From positions 75,312 to 139,311 of the forward strand of contig JBLHZY010000006.1 in the NCBI GenBank assembly GCA_047631555.1: a stretch of 64,000 bases of DNA, given 5' to 3'. This stretch comes from JBLHZY01 sp047631555. GTDB lineage: Bacteria; Pseudomonadota; Alphaproteobacteria; Rhodobacterales; Rhodobacteraceae. Numbering within the stretch: the stretch's first letter is position 1; every line of letters starts with the position of its first letter. The notes beneath the pieces were generated by a model. That model ran no database searches and had not been told where the DNA came from. It saw only the letters and a program-made list of their open reading frames with translations. Made by a program: the position numbers and the translations under genes. Of this stretch, positions 50,671 through 59,947 are shown one piece after another.

Positions 50671-53020
50671 CCCGTCAGATGATCTTGCCATGTTGCCAGA
50701 CTGGGCGCGCAAAGAGCGCCCCATGGCCAGCATGCTGCCCTATGTCAGCCTCGTGGATGACAGAACGATCCGCACGCGCGGCAATGCCTTTTTCCAGTGT
50801 ATCCGCCTCGATGGCGTCAACAGCATGACCAGCGATGACGCGCACCTAGAGAAGATCCGGGCTCTCTTCGCTGCCATCATCGCGCAGATCGGGCCCGAAT
50901 ATAGTTTTTACGTGCACAAGGTTTCAAAGGCGATTGAGACTTCGCTGCCGCCGGTGCCCGATGGGGGATTTGCGCAAGCGCTCGATACCCGGTGGCAGGC
51001 GGCCATGGCGCAAGCAGGCCTGCGCGACAAAACACTCACGCTCACGGTTCTTAAGCGTCCGCCCCTTGGTGCGCGGCTGCGCCTGAAACGCTCAGACTCG
51101 ATCGCCCAGCTCAAAGACCAGACCGCTAAGCAATTGCGCAAGCTCAGCGAGGTCGTCGGGTTCCTACAGTCGTCCTTTACAGAGCTGAACCCGCGCCTTC
51201 TCGGGGCCGAAAGCGGCGAGTTACTGGGCTTCCTTGGCGCACTCAACATAGGTCAGGAACGGCCACTCTTCGCAAAATCGCGCTTTGGCATCATTGCCGA
51301 GGATGTGGCCAACACGCGGGTCACGTTTCAGGGGCGAAGCTTCAAGCTGGACGACGGAACGGCAGGCATGCGGTTTGGTACCAGCTTCGCGATCAAGACC
51401 TATCCTGCAAGAACCAGCTGCACCATGTTCGATGAGCTCAATCTGCCCATCGACATGGTGGTCACCCACTCCTTCACACCGATCAACAGCAACATCATGG
51501 CCAGCCGGATCAAACGACAACAGCGTTTGATGAAGGCCAGCGATGACGGGGCCATCTCATTGGCCGAAGAACTGGTCGATGCGCTGGATGATCTGGAATC
51601 CAAGCGGCTCAGCTTTGGTGATCATCACATGACTGTCACCGTCTTTGCCGAAACCGAAGAAAAGTTGGAAACCATCGCTGCCGAGGTGCGTAACATCGCG
51701 GCCAGCGAAGGCGTCAACTTGGTCAATGAGAGCTTCGCAGCGCGAACTCACTATTTTGCGCAGCATCCAGGCAACGGGCAGATGCGCAGCCGAAAGGCTG
51801 CCATCACAAACACGAACTTTGCCGACCTCGCAGCGCTTCATCGCAGTCAGCTGGGCAAGGCTGGCCATAAAGTGCCCTGGGGCAAACCGATCACGCTGTT
51901 CCCAACGCCAGAACGCTCGGGCTTTCTCTTCAACTACCACGAGACCGGCCAGCCAGAAAAAGAACCGACCGGTGGTCATACCTTGATCCTTGGTCGTCCT
52001 GGTTCGGGCAAAACGGTCTTGTCTGCATTTTTGATGACCCAGGCCCGGCGCTGTGAGGCACGGGTGTTTGTTTTTGATTATCGCATGGGCATGGAAATGG
52101 CGGTGCGCGCAAACGGCGGCCTCTACAGTTCGATCAAGGCAGGCGAAGCAACCGGCCTCAATCCGCTCCGCACAGAAATTGATGGGCGCGGCCAAGCTTG
52201 GCTCTCTGACTGGCTCGCCACGCTTTTGCACCGCACAGAGAAGCCCCTGAGCCCCGTCCAGATCAACCGGATCCAAGAAGTGGTGCGTCAGAACGCTGGT
52301 GCCAATGAGGCCGCGCTACGCAACTGGCAGGATCTCGCATCTCTATTCGTCGCAGGTGCGGATGAAGGAGACATGTTTGAGCGGATCCAGGAATGGACGG
52401 CTGATGGGCGTTATGGTTGGATCTTCGGGCAAAGCCTCGAAGACAGCTTTTCGCTAGAGGGCGATGTGGTGGGCTTTGATCTAACCGGCATTCTCGACAG
52501 CGAAAGCGAGAAAGAGCGCATGGCGGTACTGTCCTATCTGTTTCGGCGGGTGGAACGCGTGATTGAAGATCGCAAACCTACGCTGATCATTATTGATGAA
52601 GCCTGGAAGGCGCTCGACAACCCGTATTTCGCGGACCGCCTTAGCAACTGGCTTGTGACCGCGCGCAAACAAAACGCGGTTGTCGTGATGATGACCCAAT
52701 ACGCAAGCCAGCTCGAGAAAACCCGAACTGGCAAAACGATTGTCGAGGCCGTCCCGACGCAACTCTTGCTTCCCAATATTCGTGCTTCAGCCAGTGATTA
52801 CGCAATGCTTGGGCTCACTGAGAAAGAGCTCGGCGTTTTGCTCGGCACGGGCAGCAATTCCCGTCAGGCGCTGGTGCGCGACGATCAAGGCTCGGTCGTG
52901 ATCGACGCCGATCTTAGCGCTCTTGGCCCGTATCTCACAATCCTTGGCGGCATGGAAAAAGGCGAAGCGCTGGTCGGCGCGGATTATCGCCAGAACCCCG
53001 ATTTTTGGAGACAGAATTGA
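50660..53020 (+). CDS. virB4: VirB4 ATPase
   Basis: A 786-residue protein. The Walker A is GRPGSGKTV at about residues 445-453, and Walker B is PTLIIIDEAWKALDN. The N-terminal CagE/TrbE/VirB4 domain (PMASMLPYVSLVDDRTIRT) is also recognisable, and the C-terminal end carries AMLGLTEKELGVLLGTGSNS. It supplies energy for pilus assembly and transport at the inner membrane. It overlaps the next small gene by one base. Confidence 0.96.
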   Translation: MLRDPSDDLAMLPDWARKERPMASMLPYVSLVDDRTIRTRGNAFFQCIRLDGVNSMTSDDAHLEKIRALFAAIIAQIGPEYSFYVHKVSKAIETSLPPVPDGGFAQALDTRWQAAMAQAGLRDKTLTLTVLKRPPLGARLRLKRSDSIAQLKDQTAKQLRKLSEVVGFLQSSFTELNPRLLGAESGELLGFLGALNIGQERPLFAKSRFGIIAEDVANTRVTFQGRSFKLDDGTAGMRFGTSFAIKTYPARTSCTMFDELNLPIDMVVTHSFTPINSNIMASRIKRQQRLMKASDDGAISLAEELVDALDDLESKRLSFGDHHMTVTVFAETEEKLETIAAEVRNIAASEGVNLVNESFAARTHYFAQHPGNGQMRSRKAAITNTNFADLAALHRSQLGKAGHKVPWGKPITLFPTPERSGFLFNYHETGQPEKEPTGGHTLILGRPGSGKTVLSAFLMTQARRCEARVFVFDYRMGMEMAVRANGGLYSSIKAGEATGLNPLRTEIDGRGQAWLSDWLATLLHRTEKPLSPVQINRIQEVVRQNAGANEAALRNWQDLASLFVAGADEGDMFERIQEWTADGRYGWIFGQSLEDSFSLEGDVVGFDLTGILDSESEKERMAVLSYLFRRVERVIEDRKPTLIIIDEAWKALDNPYFADRLSNWLVTARKQNAVVVMMTQYASQLEKTRTGKTIVEAVPTQLLLPNIRASASDYAMLGLTEKELGVLLGTGSNSRQALVRDDQGSVVIDADLSALGPYLTILGGMEKGEALVGADYRQNPDFWRQN

Positions 53021-53178
53021 TGCGCAAGCTTTTCGTCATGACACTCACCCTTCTGACCCTCACGGCCTGCGCGGAGTACCGGCCCTCTGAGGCAGAATGC
53101 TTCGCCTCCTTTGCCGAGGTCAGCCGCAGTAATTGCAATTTTGAGCTGCTTGGACCGATTGGCGACGTGAATGAATAG
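53020..53178 (+). CDS. VirB7-like small lipoprotein
   Basis: A 52-residue protein in TGATG overlap with virB4. It begins MRKLFVMTLTLLTLTACAEY, a lipoprotein signal with lipobox LTAC and the lipidated Cys at residue 17. The mature peptide of 36 residues has two more cysteines (AECFASF and SNCNFEL). Size, lipobox and place within the cluster fit a VirB7-type outer-membrane lipoprotein, although VirB7 is usually next to virB8/virB9. An entry-exclusion lipoprotein is the alternative. Confidence 0.65.
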   Translation: MRKLFVMTLTLLTLTACAEYRPSEAECFASFAEVSRSNCNFELLGPIGDVNE

Positions 53179-54319
53179 CCTTTGCCCGCATATCCTTGCG
53201 GGCTTGGTGTCGCTCGCAGCGCCCATGGCATCTGCGCAAGGCGTGCCAACATTTGATGCAGGCATGTTCTTGCAGCGTGAACGCGTGTTGGACCAAGGCG
53301 CGCAGGATTTGGCGCTGCAGCAGGACCGCCTTTCCAGAGAAGACGCATTAGAGCAGCTCGAAGAGGAACAACTGCATGTGCTGGAGGACATCCTCGATGC
53401 ATCCACGCTCGGCAGCGGAAATTCAGGCGTTCTGGTCGCCAGTTTGGAAGCAGGCATTTCACCGGAAAGTGCTGCAGATGCGCTCTACGGTCCGGTCGAT
53501 CCCAACCCAGGTGCTGCCCAGATGTTTGGCGATGCAGCAGGCTCTATTGAGCAGCTGATCATTCGCGCGGCAATGGAAACGCACAATATGTCCGGCGTGC
53601 GCACGGCGGGCCTTTCGCCCAAGCAATGGCGCTGCCTGCTGCAGGCGCTGATCTGGCAAGAAAGCCGTTTCACCATCGGTGCGCGCTCCCCCGTGGGCGC
53701 GTTTGGCCTTACCCAGATCATGCCAGGCACAGCACAAGATCTCGGGATCTATCCCGCCTATTATGAAAACCCCTACATCCAGGTTAACGGCGGCGCGCGC
53801 TATCTGGCGCAAATGCTGGCCATGTTTGATGGCAACATTATTCACGGGCTGGCCGCTTACAACGCCGGTCCCGGCAATGTGCAACGCTACGGCGGTGTGC
53901 CACCCTTCTCAGAGACCCAACATTACGTTCAGGTCATTCCTGAGCGCTACAATCTCTATCTTGCGCGCGTTGGCGGCGTCGATGCGCTTGGCACTATCGA
54001 TCCGGTCCTCCTCGCAAATTCCACCATGAGCCTCACCACCTTTGGCGCGGGGATCTATGGCGATTATTCCATGGTCTCCGTGCGCGCGGCAGCACTGCGC
54101 GTGCAGGACATCATCACCCGCATTGGCGAAACCGAGGACATCCATGCCGCCATGTCGCTCAACACTTACGCGCGCGCCGAACTGGCCCGCCTAGTAGCAA
54201 TTCGTACCCGCCTCAAAGCCGCTCATACCCGCCCCCTTGGGGCTGCCGAGCTGGCCATGGCCGCCGCGCAAGCCCGTGAGCACGACTTCATGCAATTCGA
54301 TCTGGAGGCACTTCAATGA
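53171..54319 (+). CDS. Chimeric VirB5-like / lytic transglycosylase protein
   Basis: A 382-residue exported protein (signal peptide ending PMASA/QG). The mature N-terminus QGVPTFDAGMFLQ resembles that of the next gene (QGVPTIDTRNIAQ), a VirB5. A coiled-coil-rich stretch follows (residues about 40-80). Residues about 155-250 are an SLT domain: glutamate in LIWQESRFTIGARSP, then GAFGLTQIMPGTAQDLG and GLAAYNAGPGNVQRYGG. The C-terminal ~120 residues are helical again and VirB5-like (MSLTTFGAGIYGDYSMVSVR). So a transglycosylase appears inserted in a VirB5 frame. Confidence 0.75.
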   Translation: MNSLCPHILAGLVSLAAPMASAQGVPTFDAGMFLQRERVLDQGAQDLALQQDRLSREDALEQLEEEQLHVLEDILDASTLGSGNSGVLVASLEAGISPESAADALYGPVDPNPGAAQMFGDAAGSIEQLIIRAAMETHNMSGVRTAGLSPKQWRCLLQALIWQESRFTIGARSPVGAFGLTQIMPGTAQDLGIYPAYYENPYIQVNGGARYLAQMLAMFDGNIIHGLAAYNAGPGNVQRYGGVPPFSETQHYVQVIPERYNLYLARVGGVDALGTIDPVLLANSTMSLTTFGAGIYGDYSMVSVRAAALRVQDIITRIGETEDIHAAMSLNTYARAELARLVAIRTRLKAAHTRPLGAAELAMAAAQAREHDFMQFDLEALQ

Positions 54320-55095
54320 TCCGTATCATCTCAGCCATCATCACATGCGCAATGCTCGCAGTCTCGCCTGCAATCGCCCAAGGCGTGCCGACGATCGATA
54401 CCCGCAACATTGCGCAGGAAATTCGCCAACTGCAGCAGATGCTCGAAGATTTTGGCATTCAGACAGACCAACTCGACACGCTTCTCGAACAGCTAGATCT
54501 AGTGCAGCAACAACTCGACACGTTGAACGAAACCTACGCGGCCCTGACCGGCGCGACGGACATCATCGAAATGGCCATGGGCGGCGATCTCGACGGGCTT
54601 CTCGATCAAGAGTTCGGCGATCTTCTTGGTACCATCCGGCAAATTCAAAGCGGCGATTTCAGCGGCCTCATTGGAAATGCCGCCCCTCAAATGGAAGGCC
54701 GCATGACGCAAGCCCTGGAAGATGCGGGCTTTGACCAAGACAGCCTGTCGGACATGGCCAGCAGCGGCAATCCGGGAGCTGAGCGGATTGCCAGCCAAGC
54801 AGGCACTGGGGCGGTAATGTCGGCAGCGGCTGAGAACAGCTATGAAGAGGCAGCGCAATCCCTTGAACGGGTGGAACAGTTGGTCTCACTGATCCCAGAC
54901 ATGGAAACGCTCAAAGAAGCCGTAGATCACAACACCCGCGTCACAGCTGAGCTTGCGATCGCTATGACGCGCATGTGGGAGCTCGAAGCCATTCAGACCG
55001 TCGGTGCAGGCCAATCCGGTGTGGTAGATGCAGCCACGCTGGCTGAAGAACGCCGCTACATGGACTTTACCCTTCCAGACCTACGTGCGGACTGA
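54316..55095 (+). CDS. virB5: VirB5-type minor pilus protein
   Basis: A 259-residue exported protein (signal peptide ending SPAIA/QG). The mature part starts GVPTIDTRNIAQEIRQLQQM, then a long helical region with TLLEQLDLVQQQLDTLNETY. The C-terminal VELAIAMTRMWELEAIQ-type helix closes it. This matches VirB5/TrbJ proteins that sit at the pilus tip. It overlaps the chimeric gene by four bases and is followed by virB8 after three. Confidence 0.85.
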   Translation: MIRIISAIITCAMLAVSPAIAQGVPTIDTRNIAQEIRQLQQMLEDFGIQTDQLDTLLEQLDLVQQQLDTLNETYAALTGATDIIEMAMGGDLDGLLDQEFGDLLGTIRQIQSGDFSGLIGNAAPQMEGRMTQALEDAGFDQDSLSDMASSGNPGAERIASQAGTGAVMSAAAENSYEEAAQSLERVEQLVSLIPDMETLKEAVDHNTRVTAELAIAMTRMWELEAIQTVGAGQSGVVDAATLAEERRYMDFTLPDLRAD

Positions 55096-55098
55096 ACC

Positions 55099-55749
55099 AT
55101 GAGCAGCGAGGCAGAAATCATCGAAGAAGAACTTGTCTATGGGGCGCGACGCCGCGAGCTCCTTTGGCAAAAACTAGGTCTGACAGGCATGGGCTTTGGC
55201 ATGGCAGGTTGCTTGGCCGCTGCCCTCGTGGCCTTGCTCGACGTGGACCCGCCGCCCATGGTCGTGCCCTTTGATTCTGAGACCGGCATGGCCCTCCCCA
55301 ATGCCATGGTTGAAGCGGTCTCACTCACGCAGCGCCCCGCTATCATCGAGGCACAGGTCTACCGCTATGTCATTGATCGAGAGACATACAATCAGCTCGA
55401 CAATGACGTGCGTGTGCGGCGGGTCGTGGACCAGTCGGACGGCGCGGCTGCCACAGGTCTGCGTGCGCTCTGGACCAGTGGCCACGAGGCATATCCACCC
55501 GACAGTTACGGCACAGATGCGCGGCTTGAGGTCGAAGTGCTCTCGATCACCCATATCAGCGCAAACCGCGCGCAGGTGCGCCTGCGCAAACGCCTCAGCA
55601 CGCCGCGCGGCAATCAAAACGGGCTCTTCACCGCAACGCTCATGTTCGAGTTTCGGCCCGAGAACAGCCGGTCGATCGACGATGTCTGGCAAAACCCTTT
55701 CGGCTTCACAGTCACTGAATACGCGATCCGCTCGGATCGTTTGGAGTAA
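55099..55749 (+). CDS. virB8: VirB8 inner-membrane protein
   Basis: A 216-residue protein with a cytoplasmic N-terminal tail, one membrane helix (about residues 30-52, GLTGMGFGMAGCLAAALVAL) and a periplasmic NTF2-like domain: PNAMVEAVSLTQRPAIIEAQ, YRYVIDRETYNQLD and later LTFEFRPE-like strands ending FGFTVTEYAIRSD. VirB8 nucleates the channel. The next gene begins three bases later. Confidence 0.93.
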   Translation: MSSEAEIIEEELVYGARRRELLWQKLGLTGMGFGMAGCLAAALVALLDVDPPPMVVPFDSETGMALPNAMVEAVSLTQRPAIIEAQVYRYVIDRETYNQLDNDVRVRRVVDQSDGAAATGLRALWTSGHEAYPPDSYGTDARLEVEVLSITHISANRAQVRLRKRLSTPRGNQNGLFTATLMFEFRPENSRSIDDVWQNPFGFTVTEYAIRSDRLE

Positions 55750-55752
55750 CCT

Positions 55753-56448
55753 ATGCTACGCCTGTTCTTGATCTTTGCCATCCTCCTTCAGCTCATTGGC
55801 ACCGCCCATGCAGAAACCCAACCGCGACAGGGCCCCTATGATGCCCGCGTCCGGCTGGCCACCTATCAGGATGGGCAGGTCTATCGCATCAGCACCAGCC
55901 TGACCCATGTCACCAGCATCGAATTTGGCCAAGGCGAGACCATTCGCTCGATCATCGCGGGCGACACTGAAGGCTTCCTTCTGGACGGCGTGCCCGGAGG
56001 TCAGGCCTTTGCAATCAAGCCGGTCTCGCGCGGAGCGCATACCAACATCACCGTCTACACCAGCCGGCGCAGCTACTATTTCAACGTCACTGAGGCGAGC
56101 TCGCCGACGTTCTACGTCATCCGCTTCACCTATCCCGAATCTGCCCCCCAGCAGTCTCGAGTTGCCTCAACCGAGCCCGCGAACCATGCTTACGGGGTTA
56201 GCGCGCGATCCGAAATCACGCCGCGTGAAATCTGGGATGACGGCACATTCACCTACTTCCGCTTTGCCGCAAACGCGCCGCTGCCCGCGATCTTTCGTTG
56301 GTCTGGTGGCAAAGAGCGCAGCGTGAACGCGCTTGCTCGGCCAGACAGCGTCATCCGCGTTTCAGGTGTCAGTGATCGGTGGGTACTACGGCTTGGCGAG
56401 GATGAGATCTGCGTGCAGGAGATGAGCGAGGCAAATCACAATGAGTGA
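55753..56448 (+). CDS. virB9: VirB9 outer-membrane core protein
   Basis: A 231-residue exported protein (signal peptide ending GTAHA/ET). The N-terminal domain has DARVRLATYQDGQVYRIST and FGQGETIRSIIAGDTEG; the C-terminal domain has TPREIWDDGTFTYFRFAANA, a hallmark of VirB9 CTDs. With VirB7 and VirB10 it forms the outer-membrane core complex. It overlaps virB10 by eight bases. Confidence 0.95.
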   Translation: MLRLFLIFAILLQLIGTAHAETQPRQGPYDARVRLATYQDGQVYRISTSLTHVTSIEFGQGETIRSIIAGDTEGFLLDGVPGGQAFAIKPVSRGAHTNITVYTSRRSYYFNVTEASSPTFYVIRFTYPESAPQQSRVASTEPANHAYGVSARSEITPREIWDDGTFTYFRFAANAPLPAIFRWSGGKERSVNALARPDSVIRVSGVSDRWVLRLGEDEICVQEMSEANHNE

Positions 56449-57757
56449 AACGGCTGAGCTATCGAGGCGCCTAGAAGCAATTGAAGGGGCTACACAAAAG
56501 CGCTCAAAGAGACCGTCATTTCTGACTGTAGCTCTCGCCATCGGGGGCATCGTTGCCCTCGGCGGCCTGTTGCTGCTGTTTTCCGGTGGCTCAGAACAGG
56601 ATGCCCTTGAAACCGCCTCGCCGGATGAATTCCAAGCGGCGGGACCGGGCTTTGGCGTTGTAGAAACCAGTCCTGCACCGATCGACACAACGCCGCCTCC
56701 ATCGGAGCCGGAACCCAACTTAGAGTCCGACGAACTACGCGCGCAAATGGATGCGATGCGCACCGAACTCGCGGCATTGCGCAGTGCACCAGCACCCGAG
56801 GCCCCAACCATCGATACCGAAGCGCTCGATTCCCTGAGCGCAGAGGTCGATGCCCTGCGTAGCGAAGCCGCGTCTACCCAAGCCGCCTTGCGCGAAGAGC
56901 TGGAAGAACGCGCGCGCCAAATCCAGCGTTTGCAGAACGATCTGGAGCTTGCGCGTCTGGAAGCCCCGCGCACGCCCGCACCAACTGGCCCCACGGCCGA
57001 AGAGCTGCGCGTTCAGGAGCTGGAACGGCGGCGACAGGCAGAGCTTGAGGAGCTGCAAGCCCGTATCACCAGCCCGATCATCGCTTTTGGTGGCACCGGC
57101 GGCGGAAACAGTGAGACGGCAGCACAACAGAGACGGCTTGATGGCGACACAGAGTTTGTCCGCAATGGAGCCGAACCAGCCGAGGTGACGCAGGCACAGT
57201 TGATCGTGAACCCATCCAACACAGTTGTTCAGGGCACGATGATCCAGGCCGTGCTAGAGACAGCAATCGACAGCTCGCTCGCCGGTCAGGTCCGCGCGAT
57301 GGTGTCGGAAGATGTCCACGCCTATGACGGCTCACGGACCCTGATCCCGCGCGGCGCACGCCTTATCGGACGCTATCAGTCTAGCCTCGACATCGCACAA
57401 CAGCGGGTGACCATCGCTTGGGACAGGATCATTCTCTCCAGCAACCAAACCGTTGAAATCAGCGCTTTCGGTGGCGATGAACTGGGTCGCTCCGGCACGA
57501 CCGGTTTTGTCGACAGCCGCTTTGGCACGAGGTTCGGCTCGGCCGCGTTGATATCGCTGATCGGAGCTTTGCCTGCGGTCGCCGCGCAGAACACCGAAGA
57601 CGCAATCACCTCGGACGTACTCGAGGGTATTGGCGAAGATCTACAAGACAGCGCGCAAAGCGTGATTGGCGAATATCTCTCGGTTTCGCCCGTGATCTAT
57701 GTCGATCAAGGTGCCCGCGTCACTGTGATGGTCGACCGTGATTTGGAGATCTTCTGA
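56441..57757 (+). CDS. virB10: VirB10 core channel protein
   Basis: A 438-residue protein: a short cytoplasmic tail, one membrane helix (about residues 27-47, FLTVALAIGGIVALGGLLLL), a proline-rich and then coiled-coil stretch (ELAALRSAP through RQIQRLQNDLELARLE), and the C-terminal TrbI/VirB10 beta-barrel domain with QGTMIQAVLETAIDSSLAGQ, AYDGSRTLIPRGARLIGRYQ and DQGARVTVMVDRDLEIF at the end. It spans both membranes. virB11 follows after two bases. Confidence 0.95.
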   Translation: MSETAELSRRLEAIEGATQKRSKRPSFLTVALAIGGIVALGGLLLLFSGGSEQDALETASPDEFQAAGPGFGVVETSPAPIDTTPPPSEPEPNLESDELRAQMDAMRTELAALRSAPAPEAPTIDTEALDSLSAEVDALRSEAASTQAALREELEERARQIQRLQNDLELARLEAPRTPAPTGPTAEELRVQELERRRQAELEELQARITSPIIAFGGTGGGNSETAAQQRRLDGDTEFVRNGAEPAEVTQAQLIVNPSNTVVQGTMIQAVLETAIDSSLAGQVRAMVSEDVHAYDGSRTLIPRGARLIGRYQSSLDIAQQRVTIAWDRIILSSNQTVEISAFGGDELGRSGTTGFVDSRFGTRFGSAALISLIGALPAVAAQNTEDAITSDVLEGIGEDLQDSAQSVIGEYLSVSPVIYVDQGARVTVMVDRDLEIF

Positions 57758-57759
57758 GC

Positions 57760-58755
57760 ATGACCGCCAGCTATCTTCAAAGCTCATTGGACAAGATCCT
57801 CGAGGCGCGTGATCCAAAGCTGATCGAGCTTTGCATCAATCCTGACGGTACGCTCTGGGCGGAGTTTCAGGGAGATCACTTCATGCGGCGCGTCAATCGA
57901 CAGCTCTCGCCCAATGAGATCAAAGACCTTGGCAACCAGATTGCCTCGGCCGCGAACACCACGCTCAGCCGGACCAAGCCTATCGTGTCGGTCAGCATCA
58001 TCTATCGCGACCGCCCCATTCGCGCGCAGGTCATCCAGCCCCCGGCGGTTGATGGCGGCCATGCGATTTCTTTGCGGTTCTTCGCGGATTTGCCACTGGA
58101 GCAGATCAAGCTGTCGTACCTCTTTGGCAAAGAGCGCAGCAATGAAGGCGCGCGGCGCAAGCGCAACGCCGAGCTGCGCGATGTCGTGGCCACGGGTGAC
58201 ATCGATGCCGCAATCAAGTTTTGCGTCACCCATAAGCTCAACATGATCGTGTCCGGCGGCACTTCGACCGGCAAGACCGTCACAGCGCGCAAGATCCTCT
58301 CCTTTGTCCCAACAGACGAGCGTATCGTCACCATTGAAGAGGCCGCTGAGCTGCGTCCAGCACAGCCCAATGTCGTCACTCTGATGTCCGACCGAGATGA
58401 AGCCACGCGCAGCGCGGATGTACTGCTAACCTCCACCCTGCGGATGCGGCCAGACCGCATCGTCCTTGGCGAAGTGCGCGGCAAAGAAGCCATGACCTTC
58501 CTCGAGGCCATCAACACCGGCCATGGCGGATCGCTGACCACGCTCCACGCCGAAACACCGCAACTTGCGGTACAGCGTCTGGCCATCGCCGCCCTGAAAA
58601 CCGATGTGCCCATGACCTATCAAGACATGAACGACTACATCACCCGGTCCATCGATGTGATCATTCAAGCCGGTCGCCATGAAGGCGCGCGCGGCATCAC
58701 CGAATTTTATCTGCCGATTGATCCGGCCCTAGCAAAGGAAACAGCCCATGTTTGA
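57760..58755 (+). CDS. virB11: VirB11 ATPase
   Basis: A 331-residue hexameric ATPase of the PulE/VirB11 group. Walker A is SGGTSTGKTVTA at about residues 165-176; the Asp box is RIVTIEEAAELRP; the Walker B region is RMRPDRIVLGEVRGKEA and the His box is GHGGSLTTLHA. It switches the machinery between pilus building and transport. The stop overlaps the next small gene by eight bases. Confidence 0.96.
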   Translation: MTASYLQSSLDKILEARDPKLIELCINPDGTLWAEFQGDHFMRRVNRQLSPNEIKDLGNQIASAANTTLSRTKPIVSVSIIYRDRPIRAQVIQPPAVDGGHAISLRFFADLPLEQIKLSYLFGKERSNEGARRKRNAELRDVVATGDIDAAIKFCVTHKLNMIVSGGTSTGKTVTARKILSFVPTDERIVTIEEAAELRPAQPNVVTLMSDRDEATRSADVLLTSTLRMRPDRIVLGEVRGKEAMTFLEAINTGHGGSLTTLHAETPQLAVQRLAIAALKTDVPMTYQDMNDYITRSIDVIIQAGRHEGARGITEFYLPIDPALAKETAHV

Positions 58756-58939
58756 ATACAAGATCGAACTGATCAACACCGCCAAGACAAAGCCACCGAA
58801 GATCGAAGCGCAGCTGACCGCTCTTGGCCAGGACGGCTGGGAGCTGGTGTCCGTCGTGCCGGATTTCGACGGCGAACACATCCTGAAGGCCTTTCTGAAG
58901 CGCGACATCTGGCGTGTCACACCGACCGAGAAAGCATAG
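58748..58939 (+). CDS. DUF4177-like small protein
   Basis: A 63-residue protein starting MFEYKIELINTAKTKPPKIE. The pattern YKI..., then LTALGQDGWELVSVVP followed by a final strand (ILKAFLKRDI), matches DUF4177. Members are tiny alpha/beta proteins of unknown function. It lies between virB11 and virB6 and overlaps virB11, so it is made with the secretion proteins. Confidence 0.7.
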   Translation: MFEYKIELINTAKTKPPKIEAQLTALGQDGWELVSVVPDFDGEHILKAFLKRDIWRVTPTEKA

Positions 58940-58948
58940 GAGCACCCA

Positions 58949-59947
58949 ATGGGCGTTGTCACCTGGATGGTTGAGACAACCGACAACTTTCTGGACGACG
59001 CGGCCCAAACCACCTTTGGCAACGTCGCCGGTCAGCTTGGCGGCGTCATCGCGGTCGCCTCGACACTCGCAGTGATCGGCGTGTTCATCAACATGGTGTT
59101 TCAATACAAGTCCATGGATGGACGGACCGCGTTCTGGTTCGCCCTCAAACTCATGCTCATCTCGCTGTTTGCGATGAATTGGATCCAGTTTAACGCGGTC
59201 GCTAGCGCCCTCATCGATGGGCTCGACCAGCTCGCGGGCGGTATGGTGGCAGGGCTTGGCGGAGGTGGCGCGGGGGCTGGATATTTTGCCAGTGCATTCG
59301 ACGATCTGATCGAAGAGTTTGGAAATTACCTAAACGCAGCCGGTGACAACATGCATTGGATGGCCGGAGCTCTCATCGGCGCGATCGGTGCATTCCTGCT
59401 TGGCGTAATCGGTGCTCTCTGCGGCCTTGTCCTGATCTTTGCGAAGATCATGCTGGCCTTCATGATCGGCATCGCCCCGATCATGATCGCGCTTTCGCTG
59501 TTTGATGTCAGCAAGGACTACTTCCACCGCTGGCTGTCCAGCACCGTGTCATACGCGCTCTACCCCCTTGTGATCGCAGGGGTGTTTTCCTCCGTCGTCG
59601 GCATGTCGCGATCGCTCATGACCGAACTCGGCGATCCCTCCGGCGCAAGCAACATCGGCGCGCTGGTGCCGTTTTTCATGATGATGTTCGTCGCAGGCGG
59701 AATGATCATCGCCACACCACTGATCGTTCGATCCATCTCAGGCAACTTCATGATGGCAGGACCGCCGAGCATTCCTGGACCTGGCGGCTTTGCAAAGGGG
59801 GTGATCGGCACCAGAGGGTCACGCGCGCGTGCGCGGTTTGGAAGTAGATCTAATGCTGAGATCGCGGGGGCTGGAATACGGCAGGCAGGTGGTGCGACTG
59901 CATCTATTGTTCAAAAGGTTGCGGAACGGTCTAAGCGGCTGGAGTAG
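58949..59947 (+). CDS. virB6: VirB6 polytopic membrane protein
   Basis: A 332-residue protein with about six hydrophobic segments (for example LGGVIAVASTLAVIGVFINM, LMLISLFAMNWIQF, AFLLGVIGALCGLVLIFAKI), matching the TrbL/VirB6 topology. The C-terminal ~60 residues are polar and basic (GTRGSRARARFGSRS). It is the inner-membrane channel base. It is the last recognisable gene of the cluster. Confidence 0.92.
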   Translation: MGVVTWMVETTDNFLDDAAQTTFGNVAGQLGGVIAVASTLAVIGVFINMVFQYKSMDGRTAFWFALKLMLISLFAMNWIQFNAVASALIDGLDQLAGGMVAGLGGGGAGAGYFASAFDDLIEEFGNYLNAAGDNMHWMAGALIGAIGAFLLGVIGALCGLVLIFAKIMLAFMIGIAPIMIALSLFDVSKDYFHRWLSSTVSYALYPLVIAGVFSSVVGMSRSLMTELGDPSGASNIGALVPFFMMMFVAGGMIIATPLIVRSISGNFMMAGPPSIPGPGGFAKGVIGTRGSRARARFGSRSNAEIAGAGIRQAGGATASIVQKVAERSKRLE

